Shown piece by piece: positions 18,650-26,460 of a stretch of 64,000 nucleotides of DNA. Made by a program: the position numbers and the translations under genes. Below the pieces are notes generated by a model. It saw only the letters and a program-made list of their open reading frames with translations. It was not told where the DNA came from and made no database searches. The number at the start of each line of letters is the position of its first letter. Position 1 is the stretch's first letter. The stretch is taken from positions 186,001 to 250,000 of the forward strand of contig NZ_LZSV01000017.1 in assembly GCF_001665605.1 (NCBI RefSeq), given 5' to 3'. Source of the stretch: Mycobacterium sp. 852014-50255_SCH5639931 (lineage in GTDB: Bacteria; Actinomycetota; Actinomycetes; Mycobacteriales; Mycobacteriaceae).

Positions 18650-21600
18650 ATGCAGCTGGTTTCGGCCCACTCGACCGAGCTGTTCGTCGGGCCGCCGGAC
18701 ACACCGTTGCAGCTCGCCCGCGTCACCGTTTCCGCAGTGGCCGCCCCGACCCCGGTCCGGGTCGACGGGGACGGTTTGACCGGGGAGGCCGTGGCCGGGG
18801 TCGGCGACGAGGTGATCGAGGTCCCGGTCAGGGTGGAGCGTCCGGTCGTCGGGCAGCGGCGGGCGGCCCGTGCGCTGGCCGCCGGCGCCGCCGAGCCGTT
18901 CGAGTTCGTCGTGGCCGAGCCCGGCTGGACCATGTTCATGGTCAGCCACTTCCACTACGACCCGGTCTGGTGGAACACCCAGGGCGCCTACACCAGCGAG
19001 TGGACCGAGGACCCGCCGGGACGCGCCCGGCAGACAAACGGCTTCGCGCTGGTGCACGCGCACCTCGAAATGGCCCGCCGCGAGCCCGAGTACAAGTTCG
19101 TGCTGGCCGAGGTCGATTACCTCAAGCCCTATTGGGACACCTGCCCCGAGGACCGCGCCGACCTGCGTCGGTTCATCGCGCAGGGCCGGGTTGAGGTGAT
19201 GGGCGGCACGTACAACGAACCCAACACCAACCTGACCAGCCCGGAAACAACCATCCGAAACCTGTTGCACGGCATGGGCTTTCAGCGGGATGTGCTGGGC
19301 GCCGACCCGGCCACGGCCTGGCAGCTGGACGTGTTCGGCCACGACCCGCAGTTCCCCGGGCTGGCCGCCGACGCCGGGCTGACGTCGAGCTCGTGGGCCC
19401 GCGGCCCGCACCACCAGTGGGGGCCGGCGCTGGGCGGCGGGGACGTCGAGCGGATGCAGTTCAGCAGCGAGTTCGAATGGATCTCGCCGTCGGGCCGCGG
19501 CCTGCTCACCCATTACATGCCCGCGCACTATTCGGCGGGCTGGTGGATGGACTCGGCGACGTCGGTGGCCGAGGCGGAGGACGCCACGCTCGAGCTGTTC
19601 GAACAGCTCAAGAGGGTCGCGCTGACGCGAAACGTGCTGCTGCCCGTCGGCACCGACTACACGCCGCCGAACAAGTGGGTCACCGCAATCCACCGCGACT
19701 GGGCCGCGCGCTACACCTGGCCGCGCTTCGTGTGCGCGCTGCCGCGGGAATTCTTCGCGGCCGTGCGCGCCGAACTGGCCGAGCGCGGCCTCGCGCCGTC
19801 GCCGCAGACCCGGGACATGAACCCGATCTACACCGGCAAGGACGTGTCCTTCATCGACACCAAGCAGGCCAACCGTGCCGCGGAGAACGCCGTCCTGGAG
19901 GCCGAGCGGTTCGCCGTGTTCGCCGGGCTGATGGGCGGCGCCGAGTACCCGCAGGCGGCGCTGGCCAAGGCGTGGGTGCAGCTCGCGTACGGGGCGCATC
20001 ACGACGGCATCACCGGCTCGGAATCCGACCAGGTCTACCTCGACCTGCTGACCGGCTGGCGCGACGCGTGGGAGCTGGGCCGCGCGACTCGCGACGCGTC
20101 GCTGGCGCTGCTTTCCAGCGCGGTCGACGGTGACGTCGTGGTGTGGAACCCGCTGGCGCAGAAGCGGACCGACCTCGTCACCGCGCGGCTCGACCCGCCG
20201 CTCGCGGGCGGGGTCCGGGTGCTGGACGTCGACGGTGCCGAGTTGCCCGCACACGTCGAGCACGGTGGCCGGTCGGTCACCTGGCTGGCGCGGGAGGTGC
20301 CGTCGTTGGGGTGGCGGGCCTACCGGCTGGTTCCCCACGACGGCCCGGGCGGCTGGGAACCCGTGGCGGGCTCGGCGATCGCGAACGAGCACTACCGCTT
20401 GGAGGTCGACCCCTCGCGCGGCGGGGGAGTCGTGTCCCTGGTCGCGGACGGCCGTGAGCTGATCGCAGAGGGCCGGGTGGGCAACGAGCTCGCGGTCTAC
20501 GAGGAGTACGCGGCGCACCCGACGCAGGCCGAGGGCCCCTGGCACCTGCTGCCGAAGGGGCCGGTGGTGTGCTCGTCGGAGTCACCGGCCCGGCCGCGGG
20601 CCTACCACGGCCCGCTGGGGCAGCGGATCGTCGTCACCGGGCGCATCGGCACCCTGCTGCGCTACACCCAGACCCTGACGCTGTGGCGCGGGATACCGCG
20701 AGTGGACTGCCGCACCACCATCGACGAATTCACCGGGGCCGACCGCCTGGTGCGGCTGCGCTGGCCGTGCCCGGTGCCGGGCGCCATGCCGGTCAGCGAG
20801 GTCGGTGACGCCGTCGTGGGGCGCGGCTTCGCGTTGCTGCATGACGGGACCGAATCGGTGGACACCGCGCGGCACCCGTGGACGCTGGACAACCCCGCCT
20901 ACGGCTGGTTCGGCCTGTCCTCGGCGGCGCGGGTCCGGGTGGGCCCGCCGCACAGCCAAGCCGTGCGCGCGATCTCGGTGGCCGAGGTGGTGTCGCCGGA
21001 CGAGGCGGTGTCCGGTCCGCTCGCCCGCGAGCTGATGGTTGCGCTGGTCCGCGCCGGGGTGACGGCGACCTGCAGCGGCGCGGACAAGCCGCGCTACGGC
21101 CACCTCGACGTCGATTCGAACCTGCCCGACGTGCGCATCGCGCTGGGCGGACCGGCCAGCAACGCGTTCACCAAGGCGGTGCTGGCGCAGGCGGAGCCGG
21201 TGTACGCGGAAGACCTCGACCGCCAGTTGGCGACGACGGGGCGCGCCAGGGTCTGGGTGCCGGCCGCGACGCCGTTGGCCGCGGTGTGGGTGCCGAGCGC
21301 GGACCTGCGCGCGCCGGACGCGCTGCCGGTGCTGGTGATCGCCGGCCGCGACGCGGAGAGCCTGGCCGCCGAGATCGCGTCGGTGGCCGACGACCTCGGC
21401 GACGCCGAAATCGTCGTAAGCCAAGGGGCGCCGGCGGGAACTGGCGAATTCGAGGACCGCACCGTCGCCCTGCTCAACCGGGGCGTGCCCAGCTTCGCCG
21501 TCGACGCCGAGGGCACCCTGCACACAGCGCTGATGCGGTCCTGCACCGGTTGGCCGTCGGGCATCTGGATCGACGAGCCGCGCCGCACCACCCCGGACGG

Positions 21601-22822
21601 CTCGAACTTCCAACTGCAGCACTGGACACACGCTTTCGACTACGCGCTGGTCTGCGGGGCGGGCGACTGGCGGCGCGCCGAGATCCCCAGCCGCAGCGCA
21701 CAGTTCTCCCACCCGCTGCTGGCGTGCGCGTCCGGCAGGGCGGGGGGCGTGTCGCCCGCGGCGGGATCCCTGCTGGGCGTCGAGCCCGCGGGCCGGGTGC
21801 AGCTGGCGGCGCTCAAGGCGGCCGGCAACCCGCTGACGGCGGGTAGCGCCCGGCCGGTCGACCCGAGCGCGGTGGCCCTGCGATTGGTGGAGACGACGGG
21901 GTCGCCAGCCGGCGTGGTGATCGGCTCGGACATCGGCGAGGTCAGCGACTTCCGCGACGCCGACCTTCTCGAAAAGCCGCGCGCCGGCAGCCGCCCGCTC
22001 GACCTGCACGGCTATCAGGTGGCCACCGTGCTGGCCCGATTCCAAGCGCCCCCCGTGCCGACGGGGCCGCGCGCGGTGGCCCCGCAGGCCGAAGCCGCCC
22101 AGCCGTTGTACGCGCGCTACTGGCTGCACAACCGGGGCCCCGCCCCGCTCGGCGGGCTGCCGGCCGTCGCTCATCTGCATCCCGCGCGGGTGGCCGCCGA
22201 GCCCGGCGACGAGGTCATGCTGCGCCTCACGGCGGCCAGCGACTGCAGCGACGCCACCCTGACCGGGGCGGTCACGCTGGTGTTTCCGCAGGGCTGGTCG
22301 GCCAAGCCCGACGAGCTCCCCCTGACACTGCGCAGCGGCGAATACCTCGAGACCGACGTGGCGGTGTCGGTGCCCGCCCGCGCCGAGCCGGGGCTTTACC
22401 CGGTTCGCGCCCAGCTCCGCATCGGCGGGGAAGAGTTCCCGCCCGCTTGGCGACAGACGGTCGAGGATGTCTGCCTGGTCGAGGTCGGCGGGTGCCACGA
22501 GGCGCAGCCGGTCTACCTGGTCGACGGGCCGACCGACGTCGAGTTGACCGCCGGTGCCTCGGCGGTGCTGACCGTCAGGGTCGGCACCCACGCCGGTGCG
22601 GACCTCGCGCTCGAGGCGCACCTGATCAGCCCGTGGGGCACGTGGGAGTGGCTGGGCCCCGCCGCGGTGGGTGCCGTGCTGCCCGCGCACGGCACCGTTG
22701 ACGTGCACTTCGACGTGAGCCCGCCGGCCGGGCTGGACCCCGGCCACTGGTGGGCCCTGGTCCGGTTCGGCTGCGCCGGCCGGCTGGTCTACACCCCGGC
22801 GGTAAGGGTGACGGTGACATGA
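18650..22822 (+). CDS. large GH38 alpha-mannosidase
   Basis: 1390 residues. After an N-terminal beta-type region (about 1-90), the GH38 catalytic domain opens with HFHYDPVWW (zinc ligands His100 to Asp104). It holds the nucleophile block LDVFGHDPQFPGL near residue 225 and AYGAHHDGITGSESDQ near 445. The beta-sandwich C-terminal domain follows, then an extra Ig/NEW3-like tail. It hydrolyses alpha-mannosides, possibly mannans or lipoarabinomannan-type glycans. There is no signal peptide, so it acts inside the cell unless exported otherwise. As annotated, M. tuberculosis Rv0648 is shorter (about 1215). Its stop overlaps the next ATG (ATGA). Confidence 0.93.
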   Translation: MQLVSAHSTELFVGPPDTPLQLARVTVSAVAAPTPVRVDGDGLTGEAVAGVGDEVIEVPVRVERPVVGQRRAARALAAGAAEPFEFVVAEPGWTMFMVSHFHYDPVWWNTQGAYTSEWTEDPPGRARQTNGFALVHAHLEMARREPEYKFVLAEVDYLKPYWDTCPEDRADLRRFIAQGRVEVMGGTYNEPNTNLTSPETTIRNLLHGMGFQRDVLGADPATAWQLDVFGHDPQFPGLAADAGLTSSSWARGPHHQWGPALGGGDVERMQFSSEFEWISPSGRGLLTHYMPAHYSAGWWMDSATSVAEAEDATLELFEQLKRVALTRNVLLPVGTDYTPPNKWVTAIHRDWAARYTWPRFVCALPREFFAAVRAELAERGLAPSPQTRDMNPIYTGKDVSFIDTKQANRAAENAVLEAERFAVFAGLMGGAEYPQAALAKAWVQLAYGAHHDGITGSESDQVYLDLLTGWRDAWELGRATRDASLALLSSAVDGDVVVWNPLAQKRTDLVTARLDPPLAGGVRVLDVDGAELPAHVEHGGRSVTWLAREVPSLGWRAYRLVPHDGPGGWEPVAGSAIANEHYRLEVDPSRGGGVVSLVADGRELIAEGRVGNELAVYEEYAAHPTQAEGPWHLLPKGPVVCSSESPARPRAYHGPLGQRIVVTGRIGTLLRYTQTLTLWRGIPRVDCRTTIDEFTGADRLVRLRWPCPVPGAMPVSEVGDAVVGRGFALLHDGTESVDTARHPWTLDNPAYGWFGLSSAARVRVGPPHSQAVRAISVAEVVSPDEAVSGPLARELMVALVRAGVTATCSGADKPRYGHLDVDSNLPDVRIALGGPASNAFTKAVLAQAEPVYAEDLDRQLATTGRARVWVPAATPLAAVWVPSADLRAPDALPVLVIAGRDAESLAAEIASVADDLGDAEIVVSQGAPAGTGEFEDRTVALLNRGVPSFAVDAEGTLHTALMRSCTGWPSGIWIDEPRRTTPDGSNFQLQHWTHAFDYALVCGAGDWRRAEIPSRSAQFSHPLLACASGRAGGVSPAAGSLLGVEPAGRVQLAALKAAGNPLTAGSARPVDPSAVALRLVETTGSPAGVVIGSDIGEVSDFRDADLLEKPRAGSRPLDLHGYQVATVLARFQAPPVPTGPRAVAPQAEAAQPLYARYWLHNRGPAPLGGLPAVAHLHPARVAAEPGDEVMLRLTAASDCSDATLTGAVTLVFPQGWSAKPDELPLTLRSGEYLETDVAVSVPARAEPGLYPVRAQLRIGGEEFPPAWRQTVEDVCLVEVGGCHEAQPVYLVDGPTDVELTAGASAVLTVRVGTHAGADLALEAHLISPWGTWEWLGPAAVGAVLPAHGTVDVHFDVSPPAGLDPGHWWALVRFGCAGRLVYTPAVRVTVT

Positions 22823-23430
22823 GCGTGGTCGCGACGGTTGCCGGCGTTCCGGTCCTTGTCGACGAGGTCGACGTGGCCGAAGCGCGGTTGCGCGGCGGGC
22901 CGGCCGCGGCCGCGCTGCCGGCCGGCGGCACCGCGGAGGGGCGTCAACTGCGGCGCTGGCTGACCCAGCTGATCGTGACCGGGTGGGTTGTCGCCGCCGA
23001 GGCCGACGCGCGCGGCCTGAGCGCGGCGGGTGCGCCGACCGAGGCCGAGCTGCTGCCCAACGCGACGGCCCGGCTGGAGCTCGGCAGCGTCACCGCGGCC
23101 GCGCTGGCCGACCCGAGGGCGCGGGCGCTGTTCGCCCACATCACCGCCGCGGTGCGGGTCACCGACGAGGAGGTGGCCGCCTACCACGCCCGCAACCCGC
23201 TCCGGTTCGCCGAAGTGCGTCACGAGCAGCACGGCTGGCGGGGCCCGGCACCGGTCGGGCCGCCGCTGGACGACGTGCGGCCGGCGATCGCCGACCACCT
23301 GCGGGGTGCCGCGCAACGGCGCGCCTTCCGGGTCTGGCTGGACGCACGGCGGGCAGAGCTGGTGCGGCTCGCTCCCGGCTACGAGCATCCCGGCGACCCC
23401 CGCCAACCCGACAACGTCCACCGGCACTGA
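22819..23430 (+). CDS. SurA/PpiC-like protein lacking a parvulin domain (annotated FabD2 in M. tuberculosis)
   Basis: 203 residues. The position matches Rv0649, called malonyl-CoA:ACP transacylase FabD2, but I see no GHSxG nucleophile and the length is far below the ~300 of FabD. It reads like the chaperone part of SurA/PpiC proteins. An N-terminal helical block (RRWLTQLIVTGWVVAAEADA) is followed by VTDEEVAAYHARNPLRF, and a C-terminal VRPAIADHLRGAAQRRAF...WLDARR closes the fold. Only about 25 residues separate these last two, too few for a parvulin domain. It overlaps the mannosidase by ATGA and may help fold that very large enzyme (inference). Confidence 0.75.
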   Translation: MSVVATVAGVPVLVDEVDVAEARLRGGPAAAALPAGGTAEGRQLRRWLTQLIVTGWVVAAEADARGLSAAGAPTEAELLPNATARLELGSVTAAALADPRARALFAHITAAVRVTDEEVAAYHARNPLRFAEVRHEQHGWRGPAPVGPPLDDVRPAIADHLRGAAQRRAFRVWLDARRAELVRLAPGYEHPGDPRQPDNVHRH

Positions 23431-23435
23431 TCGCG

Positions 23436-24344
23436 ATGCTCACCCTCTGCCTGGACATCGGCGGCACCAAGATCGCCGCCGGCCTTGCCGATCCCGATGG
23501 CACGCTGGTGCACACCGTCATCCGGCCCACGCCGGGCGGCGGTGGGGCGGAGGAGGTCTGGGCCGCGGTCGACGCGGCCATCGCCGACGCGCTGCGCGCG
23601 GCCGACGGTGCGGTCGCCGCCGTGGGCATCGGTTCCGCCGGCCCCATCGACCTGCGCGGCGGAACCGTCAGCCCCATCAACATCAAGGGCTGGCAAGGGT
23701 TTCCGCTGCGCGACAGGGTGGCCGCCGCCGTGCCGGGTGTGCCCGTGCGGCTCGGCGGTGACGGCTTGTGCATGGCGCTGGGTGAGCACTGGCGCGGCGC
23801 GGGTCGCGGCGCCGATTTCCTGCTGGGCATGGTGGTGTCCACCGGTGTGGGTGGCGGATTGGTGCTCGGCGGCGTCCCCTACACCGGCCGCACCGGCAAT
23901 GCCGGCCACGTCGGGCACGTGGTGGTGGAGGACGAGGGGCCGCCCTGCGTGTGCGGCGGGCGCGGCTGCGTCGAGACCATCGCGTCCGGACCGTCGATGG
24001 TGCGGTGGGCGCGGGCCAACGGTTGGTCCGCGCCGCCCGCCGCGGGCGCCCGGGACCTGGCCGCCGCGGCGGCGGCCGGTGAGCCCGTCGCCGACCGGGC
24101 GTTCCGCCGGGGAGCCACCGCGCTCGCGGCGATGATCGCCTCGGTCGGCGCGGTCTGCGACCTGGACCTCGTCGTCATCGGGGGAGGCGTCGCGAACTCC
24201 GGCCGTCTGCTCTTCGACCCCTTGCGGGCGAAGCTGACCGAGTACGCCAGGCTGGACTTCCTGGCCGGGCTGCGGGTGGTGCCCGCCGAACTCGGCGGCG
24301 AGGCCGGACTGGTCGGCGCCGCCCGGTTGGCGGCCCTCGACTGA
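23436..24344 (+). CDS. ROK-family sugar kinase
   Basis: 302 residues. The ATP-phosphate motif is LCLDIGGTKIAAG at the N-terminus. The ROK signature region GNAGHVGHVVVEDEGPPCVC is followed by GGRGCVE, giving the CxCGxxGC zinc motif, and the adenosine region is LDLVVIGGGVANSG. ROK kinases phosphorylate glucose, mannose or N-acetyl sugars. Placed five bases after the SurA-like gene and downstream of the mannosidase, it most likely phosphorylates mannose released from glycans. It is equivalent to Rv0650. Confidence 0.92.
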   Translation: MLTLCLDIGGTKIAAGLADPDGTLVHTVIRPTPGGGGAEEVWAAVDAAIADALRAADGAVAAVGIGSAGPIDLRGGTVSPINIKGWQGFPLRDRVAAAVPGVPVRLGGDGLCMALGEHWRGAGRGADFLLGMVVSTGVGGGLVLGGVPYTGRTGNAGHVGHVVVEDEGPPCVCGGRGCVETIASGPSMVRWARANGWSAPPAAGARDLAAAAAAGEPVADRAFRRGATALAAMIASVGAVCDLDLVVIGGGVANSGRLLFDPLRAKLTEYARLDFLAGLRVVPAELGGEAGLVGAARLAALD

Positions 24345-24371
24345 CCGCCCGGTCACCTGGACGCCGCCGTT

Positions 24372-24401
24372 TTGGCTGACGGGGGCGGGTCAGGCTATCC
24401 T
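24372..24401 (+). promoter_or_regulatory. promoter of rplJ-rplL
   Basis: TTGGCT (24372-24377), an 18-base spacer and TATCCT (24396-24401). It predicts a leader of about 200 nt before rplJ. Confidence 0.5.
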
Positions 24402-24407
24402 GATGGC

Positions 24408-24560
24408 CGATCCACCGAAGACCGTCGGTCACCGAGAAATCGGTTGAAGGTCCGGGAGCATCCCGGCGGCCCACGCAGGAGGACGAGGCAACAACGCCGG
24501 CACCCGCCGGCGTCTTTCACGCCCCGGCCGCTTCCTGCGCCGGGGCGTTCGTCGTTCTAA
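24408..24560 (+). promoter_or_regulatory. structured rplJ leader (L10-leader type) with attenuator-like hairpins
   Basis: Stem-loops in order: CCGGGA/TCCCGG (24452-24466), GCCGGC/GCCGGC (24496-24511) followed by GTCTTT, and an 8-bp stem GCCCCGGC/GCCGGGGC (24521-24546) followed by a T-rich stretch. rplJ mRNA leaders in many bacteria bind the L10(L12)4 complex for autoregulation. The position, length and terminator-like last hairpin fit this, but I have not matched the consensus base by base. Confidence 0.5.
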
Positions 24561-24610
24561 AGGTGAATCACAGACGACACGTCGCATCGCTTTCACTTCA
24601 GGAGGTACGC

Positions 24611-25213
24611 ATGGCCCGGGCTGACAAAGCCACCGCCGTTGCAGACATCGCCGAGCAGTTCAGGGAGGCGACCGCGACCCTGATCACCGAGTACCGCGGT
24701 TTGACCGTGGCCAACCTGGCCGACCTGCGCCGGTCGCTGAGCGGATCCGCCACCTACTCGGTGGCCAAGAACACGCTGATCAAGCGGGCGGCGTCGGAAG
24801 CCGGCGTCGAAGGTCTCGACGAACTGTTCGCCGGACCCACCGCCATCGCGTTCGTCACCGGGGAACCGGTCGACGCGGCCAAGGCCATCAAGACCTTCGC
24901 CAAGGACAACAAGGCGCTGGTCATCAAGGGCGGCTACATGGACGGCCGCGCGTTGACCGTCGCCGAGGTCGAGCGCATCGCCGACCTGGAGTCGCGCGAG
25001 GTGCTGCTGGCCAAGCTGGCCGGCGCGATGAAGGGCAACCTCGCCAAGGCCGCCGGCCTGTTCAACGCGCCCGCCTCGCAGGTTGCCCGCCTCGCGGCCG
25101 CGCTGCAGGAAAAGAAGGCCGCAGAAGCCCCCGCGGCGCCTGCAGCGGCCGCCCCAGAACCAGCTTCGGAAGCACCCACTGAGGCTCCGGAAACCCCGGC
25201 CGAAGCCGAATAA
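24611..25213 (+). CDS. rplJ: 50S ribosomal protein L10
   Basis: 200 residues. L10 anchors L7/L12 dimers in the ribosomal stalk. The RNA-binding N-terminal domain is typical ([32 protein letters not shown]), and the C-terminal helix that binds L12 ([18 protein letters not shown]) is followed by an Ala/Pro/Glu-rich tail. The ATG at 24611 follows GGAGGT. rplL begins 33 bases after the stop. Confidence 0.97.
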   Translation: MARADKATAVADIAEQFREATATLITEYRGLTVANLADLRRSLSGSATYSVAKNTLIKRAASEAGVEGLDELFAGPTAIAFVTGEPVDAAKAIKTFAKDNKALVIKGGYMDGRALTVAEVERIADLESREVLLAKLAGAMKGNLAKAAGLFNAPASQVARLAAALQEKKAAEAPAAPAAAAPEPASEAPTEAPETPAEAE

Positions 25214-25246
25214 CCCCAACCGCAAATCAGGAAGGACCCAAACACC

Positions 25247-25639
25247 ATGGCGAAAATGTCTACCGACGACCTGCTCGATGCCTTCAAGGAAATGACCCTG
25301 TTGGAGCTCTCCGACTTCGTCAAGAAGTTCGAGGAGACCTTCGAGGTCACCGCGGCCGCTCCGGTCGCCGTCGCCGCGGCCGGCCCGGCCGCCGGTGGCG
25401 CCCCCGCCGAGGCCGCCGAGGAGCAGTCCGAGTTCGACGTCATCCTCGAGGCCGCCGGCGACAAGAAGATCGGCGTCATCAAGGTGGTCCGCGAGATCGT
25501 CTCCGGCCTGGGCCTCAAGGAGGCCAAGGACCTGGTCGACGGCGCGCCCAAGCCGCTGCTGGAGAAGGTCGCCAAGGAGGCCGCCGAGGAGGCCAAGACC
25601 AAGCTCGAGGCCGCCGGCGCCACCGTCACCGTCAAGTAG
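25247..25639 (+). CDS. rplL: 50S ribosomal protein L7/L12
   Basis: 130 residues. It has the N-terminal dimerisation helix ([20 protein letters not shown]), an Ala-rich hinge, and the C-terminal factor-binding domain with [20 protein letters not shown]. It recruits elongation factors to the ribosome. It is the last gene of the rplJ operon and is followed by a strong hairpin terminator. Confidence 0.98.
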   Translation: MAKMSTDDLLDAFKEMTLLELSDFVKKFEETFEVTAAAPVAVAAAGPAAGGAPAEAAEEQSEFDVILEAAGDKKIGVIKVVREIVSGLGLKEAKDLVDGAPKPLLEKVAKEAAEEAKTKLEAAGATVTVK

Positions 25640-25649
25640 CTCCACTCGC

Positions 25650-25689
25650 AAAACCCCCGGGACCGCCCTGCGGCGCTCCCGGGGGTTTT
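25650..25689 (+). terminator. strong bidirectional terminator after rplL
   Basis: Perfect 13-bp stem: AAAACCCCCGGGA (25650-25662) with TCCCGGGGGTTTT (25677-25689). A-tracts and T-tracts flank it on both sides, so it can end both rplL (+) and the TetR gene (-). Confidence 0.9.
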
Positions 25690-25696
25690 CGTGTGC

Positions 25697-26398
25697 TCAG
25701 CCTGCCGACCGCAGGGACTGCGCCACCCGTTCTGGTGAATCGCCCAGCGCCACAAACAGTTTCAACGTCATTGATTTCATCACCGGCGCGACAGCGGCGC
25801 CGTCGTCGCCGTAGAAGCCGGCCAATTCGAGCATGACGAACCCGTGAAGCAACGCCCAGAACTGGGCGGCTGTGGAAACGACGGTCGCGTCGTCGGCTGC
25901 GGAACCAACGGTGATTCGCCCCGCCCGCGCGGACCGCTGCACCGCGCGAACCACATGCGCGAAGCTGGGGATATGCCGCTCGATCTCGGCGACCGTGAGG
26001 GCCAAGACGTTGCCCGCCGGGGCATGAATGCCATGAGCGCTGGTACTGCCGAACATCAGGCGATACATGTGCGGTCGCTCGATCGCATAGCGCCGGTACG
26101 CGGCACCGAGGGCGAACACATCGGCGACCGGGTCAGCGGTCTCCGGCACCATCAGCGCGGCGTCGAACTGCCGATAACCCTCCGCGGCCACCTCGGCGAT
26201 CAGGCCCCGCATCCCGCCGAAATGCGTGTACACCGCCATCGTCGACGTTCCGGCCGCGCCGGCGACCTTGCGGGTCTGCAGCGCGTCGGGCCCATGCTCG
26301 TTGAGCAGGTCGACGGCCGCGGACAGCATCTCGTCACGGACACTGCGTTGCCCGGCCGGCGTGGTGCCCGAAGTCGCTTCTGAAGTCATCGTTGCCAT
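25697..26398 (-). CDS. TetR-family regulator (Rv0653c-like)
   Basis: 233 residues. The N-terminal helix-turn-helix spans about residues 20-65 (TRKVAGAAGTSTMAVYTHFG), followed by a helical ligand-binding domain. It is divergent from the carotenoid oxygenase gene, with 62 bases between start codons that hold a perfect 9-bp inverted repeat. The simplest reading is that it represses itself and the oxygenase. The ligand could be an apocarotenoid or related lipid (inference). A second ATG nine bases downstream is possible. Confidence 0.9.
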   Translation of the reverse strand: MATMTSEATSGTTPAGQRSVRDEMLSAAVDLLNEHGPDALQTRKVAGAAGTSTMAVYTHFGGMRGLIAEVAAEGYRQFDAALMVPETADPVADVFALGAAYRRYAIERPHMYRLMFGSTSAHGIHAPAGNVLALTVAEIERHIPSFAHVVRAVQRSARAGRITVGSAADDATVVSTAAQFWALLHGFVMLELAGFYGDDGAAVAPVMKSMTLKLFVALGDSPERVAQSLRSAG

Positions 26399-26421
26399 CT
26401 TCCCATCCGCGGCGTACCGTG

Positions 26422-26451
26422 CCTATAACAACGTCATATCAATGTTATAGG
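26422..26451. promoter_or_regulatory. palindromic operator between the TetR gene and the carotenoid oxygenase gene
   Basis: Perfect inverted repeat: CCTATAACA (26422-26430), a 12-base spacer, TGTTATAGG (26443-26451). TATAAC/TATAGG elements inside it can serve as -10 boxes for both directions, and the right arm runs into the oxygenase ribosome binding site. It is the best candidate for the TetR protein's operator. Confidence 0.6.
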
Positions 26452-26460
26452 AGCTCAGCG

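Noticed and set aside
18071..20545. Long minus-strand extension of the second DinB-like gene into the mannosidase
   Set aside because: Homology begins at the ATG at 18604; the upstream part is antisense to GH38 coding sequence.
20582..22747. 721-codon minus-strand open frame inside the alpha-mannosidase gene
   Set aside because: Shadow frame. The plus-strand frame carries clear GH38 motifs, and the minus frame has no family resemblance.
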